Shown here: piece by piece, positions 1 to 5,587 of the stretch
Layout: the number at the start of each line of letters is the position of its first letter
Numbering within the stretch: position 1 is the stretch's first letter
Origin: Thermoleophilaceae bacterium
GTDB taxonomy: Bacteria; Actinomycetota; Thermoleophilia; Solirubrobacterales; Thermoleophilaceae
Reading direction: 5' to 3'
DNA: 8,208 nucleotides
Assembly (NCBI GenBank): GCA_013695885.1
Contig: JACCZP010000062.1
Coordinates: 1 to 8,208, forward strand
Made by a program: the position numbers and the translations under genes
The notes under the pieces: generated by a model
Database searches by the model: none
What the model was told of the DNA's origin: nothing
What the model saw: only the letters and a program-made list of their open reading frames with translations

Positions 1-321
1 ATCACGATGGCCCCGGGCACGCTGATCGCCTACCGGCTGCGACTGCACGGCGCGCCGATCCGCTGGCTCACGCGCATCGAGGTCTGGGAGCCGGGACGTC
101 GCTTCGTGGACGTGCAGGTGTCCGGCCCGTACGCGCTCTGGCACCACCTGCACGAGTTCGCGCCCGACGGGGACGGGGGGACGGTGATGCGCGACACCGT
201 GCGCTACGGGCTCCCGTTCGGGCCGTTCGGAGCCCTCGCGCACGCGGTCTTCGTCCGCCGCGACGTCGAGGCCATCTTCGACTTCCGGCGGGAGGCCGTT
301 CGTAGCCGGATCGCGGGTTGA
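1..321 (+). CDS. SRPBCC-family protein, 5'-truncated by window edge
   Basis: The reading frame is open from the first base to the TGA at 319-321 and gives 106 visible residues. The first ATG in view (position 7) is probably internal, because family members are usually around 150 residues and the N-terminal strand/helix part is missing here. The visible sequence has the pattern of the SRPBCC (START/Bet v1-like) ligand-binding group: a Gly-Thr-x-Ile-x-Tyr strand, then W-x-T-R-I-E-V-W-E-P, then GPYALWHHLHEF, a T-V-M-R-D-T-V-R-Y strand, L-P-F-G-P-F-G, and a C-terminal helix with IFDFRRE. Such proteins form a helix-grip cavity for hydrophobic ligands, and no enzymatic role can be assigned. It ends 43 nt before the ABC transporter gene, which appears to have its own promoter, so the two need not be linked. 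The family call is from pattern recognition and the ligand is unknown. Confidence 0.75.
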   Translation: MTMAPGTLIAYRLRLHGAPIRWLTRIEVWEPGRRFVDVQVSGPYALWHHLHEFAPDGDGGTVMRDTVRYGLPFGPFGALAHAVFVRRDVEAIFDFRREAVRSRIAG

Positions 322-352
322 TCGGCCGCGCGGCGGCGGGCCCCGGCGAACC

Positions 353-358
353 TAGAGT
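353..358 (+). promoter_or_regulatory. -10 box of leaderless promoter for the ABC exporter operon
   Basis: TAGAGT fits the actinobacterial TANNNT -10 consensus and ends 6 nt before the ATG at 365. Transcription would start at or next to the A of the start codon, giving a leaderless mRNA. No purine-rich Shine-Dalgarno sequence precedes the ATG, which agrees with this. No clear -35 element is visible. The nonamer TAGAGTGAG followed by 3 nt and a start codon recurs before the minus-strand gene at 5560. Confidence 0.5.
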
Positions 359-364
359 GAGTGC

Positions 365-2128
365 ATGAAGGTCTTCTGGCGTCTGCTCGGGTTCCTGCGC
401 CCCTACCGATGGGGAGTGATCGCCTCCCTGGTGCTGGCCACGGTGGCCATGGCCAGCGGGGTGGTCATCCCCTACCTGGTGGGCCGCGCGGTGGACCAGA
501 TACGCGTCGGCGAGCTCGTGCTGTGGCCGCTCGCGCTCGCCATCGTGGGCGCGGGCATCGGACGGATGCTGTTCAGCGCAGTGCGGCGAGTCGTGGCCGG
601 GCGCGTGTCGCTCGGCGTCGAGTACGACCTGCGTGGGCGCGTCTACGGCCACCTCCAGTCGCTCGAGCTCGGGTACTTCGACACGCAGCAGACCGGCCAG
701 CTCATGTCGCGGGCGACGGTGGACCTACAGGCCGTGCGGTTCTTCCTGGGCTACGGCCTGGTGTTCATCGTCCAGGCCCTCGTCACGCTCGTCGTGGCCG
801 CCGCGGTGATGATCGCGGTGAACCCCGGCCTCGCGGCCATCGCTCTCTCCACGTCCCCGCTCGTGGTCGTGGCCGCCGCACGCTACGGGCGGCTGAACCG
901 TCCGGCGGCGCAGGAGGTCCAGCAGCGGATCGCCGAGCTGACCGCCGAGGCCGAGGAGAACGTGTCCGGGGTCCGGGTGGTGAAGGCCTTCGCGCGCGAG
1001 GAGCGCCAGCTCGGCCGCTTCCGGCACGCCGTCGGGCGGGTCTTCGAGCAGTCCATGGTCTCGACGCGCCTGCGCGCCTTCTACAACCCGCTCATCGCCT
1101 TCCTCCCCCAGATCTCGCTGGCGGCGGTCCTGCTGGTCGGCGGGGGCCAGGCAGCGTCGGGCACGATCACCCTCGGAGAGTTCGTCGCCTTCTTCTTCTA
1201 CGTGACGCTGCTCGCCGGGCCGATGCGGATGCTCGGCGTGTCGCTCGGAATGGCCCAGCGCGCGATCGCCTCAGGGGCGCGCATGTTCGAGGTGCTCGAC
1301 CGCGAGCCCCGGCTGAGCGCCCCGCCTGGCGCGCCGCCCCTTCCGCCCGGCGAGGGAAGGGTCGAGCTCCGCGGCGTGTCCTTCGCCCACGAGAACGGCG
1401 CGGAGGTGCTGCGCAACGTCGACCTCGACGTGGCGCCCGGCCGCACGGTGGCGCTCGTGGGCGCCACCGGTGCCGGCAAGACCACGCTCGTGAACCTCGT
1501 CCCGCGCCTGTATGACCCGACCGCCGGCGAGCTGCGAGTGGACGGCGCGGACATACGCTCGGTGGACACGGCGTCGCTGCGCGGGGAGATCGCCCTGGTG
1601 TCCGACGACCCGTTCCTGTTCTCGGCCAGCGTCCGCGAGAACATCGCCTACGCCCGTCCGGAGGCCGACGACGACGAGGTCCGCGAGGCGGCCCGCCGCG
1701 CCGGCCTGGCCGACTTCGTCGAGGGCCTCCCGGACGGCTACGAGACGCGCGTCGGCGAACGGGGATTGACCCTCTCCGGCGGCCAGCGCCAGCGCATGGC
1801 CATCGCCCGGGCGCTCGTCCGCGACCCCCGCATCCTGATCCTCGACGACGCCACCTCGAGCGTCGACGCCACCACCGAGGCCGCCATCCGCCAGGCGCTC
1901 CGCGAGGTGATGGCCGGGCGCACCACCTTCATCATCGGCCACCGCCTGTCCACCGTCGCCCTTGCCGACGAGATCGTGGTGCTCGAGGAGGGGAGGGTGG
2001 TCGCCCGAGGCACCCACGAGGAGCTCCTCGAGCAGAGCCCGCTGTACCGGACGATCGCCGAGGGCGGGCTTCCCGAGCAGGTGTTCCTCACCGAGCAGCC
2101 CCGTGAGGCGGAGACGGTGGGGCTGTGA
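365..2128 (+). CDS. ABC exporter half-transporter, subunit 1 (degenerate-site NBD)
   Basis: This 587-residue type IV (MsbA/TM287-like) exporter half has an N-terminal transmembrane domain of six predicted helices (about residues 15-300) and a C-terminal ATPase domain (about 330-570). The ATPase motifs are Walker A GATGAGKTT (Lys372), signature LSGGQ (470-474), Walker B ILILD ending at Asp494, D-loop SSVD and H-loop His526. Three positions depart from consensus. The residue after Walker B is Asp495 instead of the catalytic Glu, the Q-loop reads VSDDP with Asp414 in place of Gln, and the A-loop aromatic is His342. These changes are typical of the non-catalytic half of heterodimeric exporters. 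The length is normal. The ATG at 365 is chosen because it starts right at the expected transcript end and the protein begins at the usual elbow helix (FLRPYRW). The stop overlaps the next start by 4 nt (GTGA), so the two halves should be made and assembled together. The substrate cannot be told; drugs or lipids are usual in the family. Confidence 0.93.
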   Translation: MKVFWRLLGFLRPYRWGVIASLVLATVAMASGVVIPYLVGRAVDQIRVGELVLWPLALAIVGAGIGRMLFSAVRRVVAGRVSLGVEYDLRGRVYGHLQSLELGYFDTQQTGQLMSRATVDLQAVRFFLGYGLVFIVQALVTLVVAAAVMIAVNPGLAAIALSTSPLVVVAAARYGRLNRPAAQEVQQRIAELTAEAEENVSGVRVVKAFAREERQLGRFRHAVGRVFEQSMVSTRLRAFYNPLIAFLPQISLAAVLLVGGGQAASGTITLGEFVAFFFYVTLLAGPMRMLGVSLGMAQRAIASGARMFEVLDREPRLSAPPGAPPLPPGEGRVELRGVSFAHENGAEVLRNVDLDVAPGRTVALVGATGAGKTTLVNLVPRLYDPTAGELRVDGADIRSVDTASLRGEIALVSDDPFLFSASVRENIAYARPEADDDEVREAARRAGLADFVEGLPDGYETRVGERGLTLSGGQRQRMAIARALVRDPRILILDDATSSVDATTEAAIRQALREVMAGRTTFIIGHRLSTVALADEIVVLEEGRVVARGTHEELLEQSPLYRTIAEGGLPEQVFLTEQPREAETVGL

Positions 2129-3990
2129 CGGCGGCGGGGAACGGGGCGGGGCCGGAGGGCGGGCGGGCGCCCGCGGCGGCCGAAGTGCCTCCGCCGGGAC
2201 GCGCGCGCCGGCTGTGGAGCACGTTCCGCGGCGAGGAGCGGCGGCTGCGCAAGCTCCGCGGCCTCGGGAGCCTGCTGCGCCCGTATCGCGGACGGGTGGC
2301 CCTGACCCTCCTCGCGCTGCTTCTTGCCACCGCCGCAGGCCTCGCGCCGCCCTACCTGGTGGGTCAGGCCATCGACCGCGGCATCCGGTTCGGGGACACA
2401 CGCGTGCTCGCGGTGATCGTCCTCCTGTTCGTCCTCGCCGCCACGGTCAACTGGGTGGCCACCTACGCCCAGACCTACCTGGTGAACCGGGTCGGCCAGC
2501 GCGCGCTTCAGGACCTCCGGGTCCGGATCTTCGCCCACCTCCAGCGCCTGTCGATCGGCTTCTACTCGCGCAACCGCGCGGGAGTCGTCATCTCCCGGCT
2601 GACCAACGACGTGCAGGCGCTCGACCAACTGGTGACCGATGGCGTGGTGACGCTGTTCTCCTCGACCCTGACCCTCGTCGGGACGGCGGCGATCCTGCTG
2701 CTCATGGACGTCGAGCTGGCTCTTCTCACGTTCCTCTGCTTCCCGGTGCTCGCGCTCGGCAGCGTGGTCTTCCGCCTGGTGTCGGCGAGCGCCTACCGCC
2801 GTACCCGCGAGAAGATCGCTCTCGTGACCGCCTACCTCCAGGAGACCCTCTCGGGCGTGCGGGTGGTGCGGGCCTTCGGCCAGGAGCGCCGGCACGAGCG
2901 GCGCTTCGCGGAGCTGAACGAGGAGCACCGCGAGGCGAACATGCGCACGGTCCACCTGAACGCGGCGTACTTCCCCTCCGTCGAGTTGCTCTCGGCGGTG
3001 GCCACCGCGGGGATCCTGCTCTACGGCGCGAGCCGGATGGGTGCGGGCGAGGGCGTGACCATCGGCGTGCTCGCCGCGTTCGTCCTCTACCTCCAGAACT
3101 TCTTCGACCCGATCCAGCAGCTATCGCAGCTCTACACCACCTACCAGTCGGGGATGGCCGCGCTCGACAAGATCTTCGAGCTGCTCGACGAGGAGCCCGA
3201 GGTGGCCGACCGCCCGAACGCCGTCGCGCTCCCGCCCGTCCGCGGAGCGATCCGCTTCGAGGGAGTGAGCTTCGCCTACGGCGAGACCGACGCGGACGCC
3301 GGCTTCGCCCTACGCGACGTCGACCTCGACGTGGCGCCCGGTCAGACCGTCGCCCTCGTGGGAGCGACGGGCGCCGGGAAGTCGACGCTGGTCAAGCTCG
3401 TGGCCCGCTTCTACGACCCGACCCGGGGGCGGGTGACCGTAGACGGGCATGACCTCCGCGACGTGACGGAGCGGTCGCTGCGCTCGCAGCTCGGGGTGGT
3501 CCCCCAGGAGGGGTTCCTGTTCTCCGGGAGCGTCGCCGAGAACATCGCCTTCGGGCGCCCCGAGGGCACGCGGGAGGACATCGAGCGCGCCGCCGCCGCG
3601 GTGGGAGCGCACGAGTTCATCGCGCGGCTGCCCGAGGGCTACGACACCGAGATCGGCGAGCGCGGCGGCCACCTCTCGGCGGGCCAGCGCCAGCTCGTGG
3701 CCTTCGCCCGGGCCGCGGCGGCCGACCCGCGCATCCTCATCCTCGACGAGGCCACCTCGAGTGTCGACGTGCATACCGAGGCGCGCATCGAACGCGGGCT
3801 GCGGCGGCTGCTGGCCGGACGCACGGCGATCGTCATCGCCCACCGCCTCTCGACCATCCGCGACGCGGCTCGCATCGTGGTCATGGAGGACGGCCGGGTG
3901 GCCGAGGAGGGTACCCACGAGGAGCTGCTGGAGGCGGACGGGGCCTACGCGCGGCTGTATCGGGACTGGGCGGGGCAGCGAGCGGCGTAG
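2125..3990 (+). CDS. ABC exporter half-transporter, subunit 2 (catalytic NBD)
   Basis: This 621-residue partner of the preceding gene begins at a GTG inside its stop codon, so translation is probably coupled. A Gly/Pro/Ala-rich then strongly basic extension of about 50 residues precedes the elbow helix (LLRPYRGR). Six predicted membrane helices follow (about 57-350) and then the ATPase domain (about 370-610). Catalytic elements are intact: A-loop Tyr385, Walker A GATGAGKST (Lys419), Q-loop Gln461, Walker B ILILD followed by Glu542, and H-loop His573. The signature motif is LSAGQ (517-521) rather than LSGGQ. In a head-to-tail NBD dimer this altered signature faces the degenerate Walker A/B of subunit 1, while the intact Walker elements here face the normal LSGGQ of subunit 1. 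The result is one weak and one hydrolytic ATP site. Family knowledge supports an exporter; the cargo is unknown. Confidence 0.93.
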   Translation: MTAAGNGAGPEGGRAPAAAEVPPPGRARRLWSTFRGEERRLRKLRGLGSLLRPYRGRVALTLLALLLATAAGLAPPYLVGQAIDRGIRFGDTRVLAVIVLLFVLAATVNWVATYAQTYLVNRVGQRALQDLRVRIFAHLQRLSIGFYSRNRAGVVISRLTNDVQALDQLVTDGVVTLFSSTLTLVGTAAILLLMDVELALLTFLCFPVLALGSVVFRLVSASAYRRTREKIALVTAYLQETLSGVRVVRAFGQERRHERRFAELNEEHREANMRTVHLNAAYFPSVELLSAVATAGILLYGASRMGAGEGVTIGVLAAFVLYLQNFFDPIQQLSQLYTTYQSGMAALDKIFELLDEEPEVADRPNAVALPPVRGAIRFEGVSFAYGETDADAGFALRDVDLDVAPGQTVALVGATGAGKSTLVKLVARFYDPTRGRVTVDGHDLRDVTERSLRSQLGVVPQEGFLFSGSVAENIAFGRPEGTREDIERAAAAVGAHEFIARLPEGYDTEIGERGGHLSAGQRQLVAFARAAAADPRILILDEATSSVDVHTEARIERGLRRLLAGRTAIVIAHRLSTIRDAARIVVMEDGRVAEEGTHEELLEADGAYARLYRDWAGQRAA

Positions 3991-4014
3991 GGCGGCTCGG
4001 GTGGGGTCCGGCGC

Positions 4015-4020
4015 TATCCT
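4015..4020 (+). promoter_or_regulatory. Possible -10 box for tRNA-Gln
   Basis: TATCCT matches TANNNT and lies 14 nt before the first base of the tRNA, so a transcript would carry a short 5' leader of about 7-8 nt for RNase P to remove. No -35 element is evident in the GC-rich DNA between the ABC stop codon (3990) and this box. Confidence 0.35.
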
Positions 4021-4034
4021 CCGCGCCTCTTCGG

Positions 4035-4105
4035 TGCCGGGTCGTCTAATGGCAAGACGCCAGCCTCTGGAGCTGGTTATCGGGGTTCGAGTCCCTGCCC
4101 GGCAG
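4035..4105 (+). tRNA. tRNA-Gln (anticodon CTG)
   Basis: A complete cloverleaf can be folded by hand. The acceptor stem TGCCGGG (4035-4041) pairs perfectly with CCCGGCA (4098-4104), followed by discriminator G at 4105. The D-stem is GTC/GAC (4044-4046 with 4056-4058). The anticodon stem is CCAGC/GCTGG (4060-4064 with 4072-4076), with loop CTCTGGA placing CTG at 4067-4069. The variable region has four nt (TTAT). The T-stem is CGGGG/CCCTG (one G-U pair) around the loop TTCGAGT. The tRNA decodes CAG codons. The 3' CCA is not encoded, so it must be added post-transcriptionally. A G discriminator agrees with glutamine identity. Position 37 is G, so G36-G37 is a possible target for the m1G37 methyltransferase TrmD. 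The gene lies 44 nt after the ABC operon on the same strand. Confidence 0.95.
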
Positions 4106-4271
4106 TCGCCAGCCTCCGATCGTGGATGCTCGCTTGCCGCAGGCGATGGTACCTCGTAGCGGGTGTAAGGCTCCGGCAGGCCGGTGGTTCCCGTGGTCGC
4201 GCGAGCGGCGTGCAGAACCTCTGTCACGTCAGTCCCGGCGGGGGTGGCTGGACATTTGCACGAGGGATGAG

Positions 4272-4320
4272 GCATAACCACTAAGACGCCTCGAGCGCCG
4301 CCACGTGTTCGGGGTTATGC
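4272..4320. repeat. 8-bp inverted repeat in the gap
   Basis: GCATAACC (4272-4279) and its exact reverse complement GGTTATGC (4313-4320) flank 33 nt. The arms are AT-richer than their surroundings. The pair could be a long-loop hairpin or a protein-binding dyad, and pairing does not extend past 8 bp. A chance match is possible. Confidence 0.35.
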
Positions 4321-4420
4321 ACGTCGGCCCCCATCAAGGCACAGTGCCTGATCGAGAGCGAGCGGGACGCCGCTCGCCACCGGCCGGCGGCTGGGGGCGA
4401 CAGCCTGGTCCCGGATGACG

Positions 4421-4447
4421 TCGAACCCCGCGGGGCGAGGGGGTTGA
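4421..4447 (-). terminator. Possible intrinsic terminator downstream of trkA
   Basis: Read on the minus strand, AACCCC and GGGGTT can pair as a 6-bp stem (plus strand 4424-4429 with 4440-4445). Two further outer pairs form across a one-base bulge. The stem starts about 9 nt past the trkA stop codon at 4456. There is no U-tract, which is common for terminator-like hairpins in high-GC actinomycetes but also makes the call weak. An alternative fold uses the palindrome CCCCGCGGGG. Confidence 0.3.
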
Positions 4448-4455
4448 GGGACGCC

Positions 4456-5130
4456 CTACCCCACCCGCCCCGCCGACGGCAGGAACCACTGGGTGATCGT
4501 CTCCTCCAGCCCGGCGTCGAGGGCCAGCAGCACCTCGTCCCCGGCCTCGATCACCGAGGTCCCGACCGGCACGAACCCGTCGCCGTTCCGCAGGATGGAT
4601 ATGACGAGCGCCCCGTCCGGCAGGCCGATCTCGGCCACCTGCGCGCCGGCCACGGGAGAGTCGTCGGCGATCTCGAGCTCGATGATCTCGAGGTTCTCCT
4701 GCGGCAGGTCGAGCAGATGCAGCGTGCCGTAGCGCGGCACCTCGTGCTCGATGAGGCGCAGGATGAGGTCGGTGGCCGACACCGCGGGCTTGGCGCCGAG
4801 GAGCTCGAAGTGCTGGAGGTTGCGCGGGTTGTTGCAGCGCGCGATCACGCGCTCAATGCCGTAGCGCTCGCGGGCCATCTGGGCGATGAGGATGTTGTCC
4901 TCGTCGTCGCCGGTCACCGCGATCACCATCTCGGCGCGCTCGATGCCCGCGCGCTCAAGCACCCAGATCTCCGAGCCGTCGCCGTTCAGGGCCACGTGCT
5001 CGAACTCCTCGCTCAGGATCTCGTAGCGGCGCGCGCCGCGTTCGATGACCGTCAGCTCGTGGCCCTTCTCGCTCAGCTCACGGGCGAGCTGGGAGCCCAC
5101 CTTTCCGCCGCCCACGATCATGATGAACAC
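4456..5130 (-). CDS. trkA: TrkA-family potassium transport regulatory protein (RCK-N plus RCK-C)
   Basis: The 224-residue cytoplasmic regulator of the Trk/Ktr/CeoBC type has an N-terminal Rossmann RCK-N (TrkA-N) domain. It shows GGGKVG at residues 7-12, an acidic residue ending strand 2 (TVIERG), and the conserved segment VTGDDEDNILIAQMA, which ends in a core helix of the fold. A linker (about 120-135) leads to an RCK-C domain covering about 140-224. RCK-N binds NAD(H) or ATP/ADP and RCK-C often binds a further ligand. Such subunits gate a K+-transporting membrane partner. I place the start at GTG 5130, not at the upstream ATG (5157) that overlaps the preceding gene. GTG has a strong ribosome site GGGAGGAGG nine nt upstream, lies one base after the previous stop codon, and gives an N-terminus (MFIMIVGGGKVG) that aligns with its neighbour's. 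ATG 5121 is a weaker option. No TrkH/KtrB channel gene is visible nearby; the APC permease upstream is the likely partner (inference). Confidence 0.92.
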   Translation of the reverse strand: MFIMIVGGGKVGSQLARELSEKGHELTVIERGARRYEILSEEFEHVALNGDGSEIWVLERAGIERAEMVIAVTGDDEDNILIAQMARERYGIERVIARCNNPRNLQHFELLGAKPAVSATDLILRLIEHEVPRYGTLHLLDLPQENLEIIELEIADDSPVAGAQVAEIGLPDGALVISILRNGDGFVPVGTSVIEAGDEVLLALDAGLEETITQWFLPSAGRVG

Positions 5131-5131
5131 G

Positions 5132-5560
5132 TCAACGCACCTCCTCCCGCACGGCATCCTCGAGCATCTCGATGGCCACCTGGGTCGGACACACCGTGGA
5201 GAGACCCTGCTCGCGGTACCACGAGGCGCGCAGGGGATCGAGCACCCGCACCACCACCCGCTTCACGTCGAACCGCCTCTGGGCGATCTGGGCGATGACC
5301 AGATTCGTGTTGTCGCCGTCGGTGGAGGCGACGAAGGCGTCGGCCTGCTCGATGCCCGCCTCGAGGAGAGCATCGATCTCGAGCGCGGTGCCCACCGTGA
5401 ACGAGCCGCCGGCCTCCTCCCAGCCCACGTCCTGACCGGAGTCGAGCATGGCGATGGCGCCGGGCTCCTCGTCGAGGACCGAGACCTCGTGGCCCTCGCG
5501 GAGCATGGTCTTGGCGATGGCCGAGCCCACGCGGCCGGACCCGACGATCAGCACGAACAC
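5132..5560 (-). CDS. Single-domain TrkA-N (RCK-N/KTN) protein
   Basis: This 142-residue protein consists of one Rossmann-fold RCK-N domain: MFVLIVGSGRVGS at the N-terminus with the dinucleotide motif GSGRVG, Asp ending strand 2 (SVLDEEP), the segment STDGDNTNLVIAQIA, and the strand RVVVRVLDP. It ends in a short helix (VAIEMLEDAVREEVR) and lacks the RCK-C domain of the downstream paralogue. Its length is therefore about 80 residues below a usual TrkA. The TGA is followed after one base by the next gene's GTG, and the end of this gene carries that gene's ribosome site, so production is probably coupled and a hetero-oligomeric RCK assembly is plausible. The start is GTG at 5560. A TAGAGT -10 box 6 nt upstream suggests leaderless expression independent of the permease gene 27 nt upstream. 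Tandem trkA-like pairs (ceoB/ceoC) beside an APC-type permease are known in mycobacteria, where both members, as I recall, are about 220 residues. Confidence 0.9.
   Translation of the reverse strand: MFVLIVGSGRVGSAIAKTMLREGHEVSVLDEEPGAIAMLDSGQDVGWEEAGGSFTVGTALEIDALLEAGIEQADAFVASTDGDNTNLVIAQIAQRRFDVKRVVVRVLDPLRASWYREQGLSTVCPTQVAIEMLEDAVREEVR
5140..5148 (-). promoter_or_regulatory. Strong ribosome binding site deciding the trkA start
   Basis: GGGAGGAGG on the minus strand is a near-perfect Shine-Dalgarno sequence lying inside the last codons of the trkA-N gene. Nine nt separate it from GTG 5130 and 18 from ATG 5121. It would lie within the coding sequence if ATG 5157 were the start. It therefore supports GTG 5130. 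Confidence 0.75.
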
Positions 5561-5566
5561 GGGCTC

Positions 5567-5572
5567 ACTCTA
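5567..5572 (-). promoter_or_regulatory. -10 box of leaderless promoter for trkA-N/trkA
   Basis: On the minus strand TAGAGT is followed by six nt (GAGCCC) and the GTG start at 5560. This is the same arrangement as before the ABC exporter gene, including the extended nonamer TAGAGTGAG. It lies in the 27-nt gap after the permease stop codon and could drive the two TrkA genes separately from the permease. No -35 box is clear. Confidence 0.45.
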
Positions 5573-5587
5573 CCCCGGCCGGAGCCC

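Larger units (their letters stand above)
4106..4455. other. Gene-poor gap between tRNA-Gln and convergent trkA
   Basis: No convincing gene is seen in these 350 bases. The middle is less GC-rich than the rest of the window. It contains an 8-bp inverted repeat (GCATAACC at 4272-4279, GGTTATGC at 4313-4320, 33 nt apart) and a possible terminator near 4421-4447. On the minus strand an open frame ends at a TAG (4287-4289), with a tail reading VHNPEHVAALEAS and GC-rich third positions. It could be the worn-down end of a lost gene but matches no family I can name. I looked for tmRNA, RNase P RNA and SRP RNA landmarks and for a copy of the tRNA 3' end that would mark an integration site, and found none. 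Confidence 0.5.

Noticed and set aside
361..1515. A 384-codon plus-strand frame overlapping the start of the first ABC gene
   Set aside because: Its product is Arg/Gly/Ala/Pro-rich low complexity. The overlapping frame from 365 encodes the full ABC half-transporter.
3310..4281. A 323-codon minus-strand frame running from the gap through the tRNA into the second ABC gene
   Set aside because: It crosses the tRNA antisense strand, giving the familiar spurious GTRTP-type peptide, and is then antisense to the ABC ATPase domain.
4287..4382. Minus-strand tail of a possible integrase or transposase
   Set aside because: The peptide ends in VHNPEHVAALEAS and looks vaguely protein-like, but no catalytic motif or recognisable family feature is visible, so it is not called as a pseudogene.
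4106..4455. tmRNA, RNase P RNA or SRP RNA in the gap
   Set aside because: None of the conserved landmarks (a tRNA-like 3' end with its partner, the RNase P core sequence, or the SRP tetraloop helix) could be found on either strand.
5131..5157. ATG 5157 as the start of trkA
   Set aside because: It would overlap the upstream gene by 26 nt and place the strong GGGAGGAGG inside the coding region. GTG 5130 fits the ribosome site and the aligned N-terminus of the paralogue.
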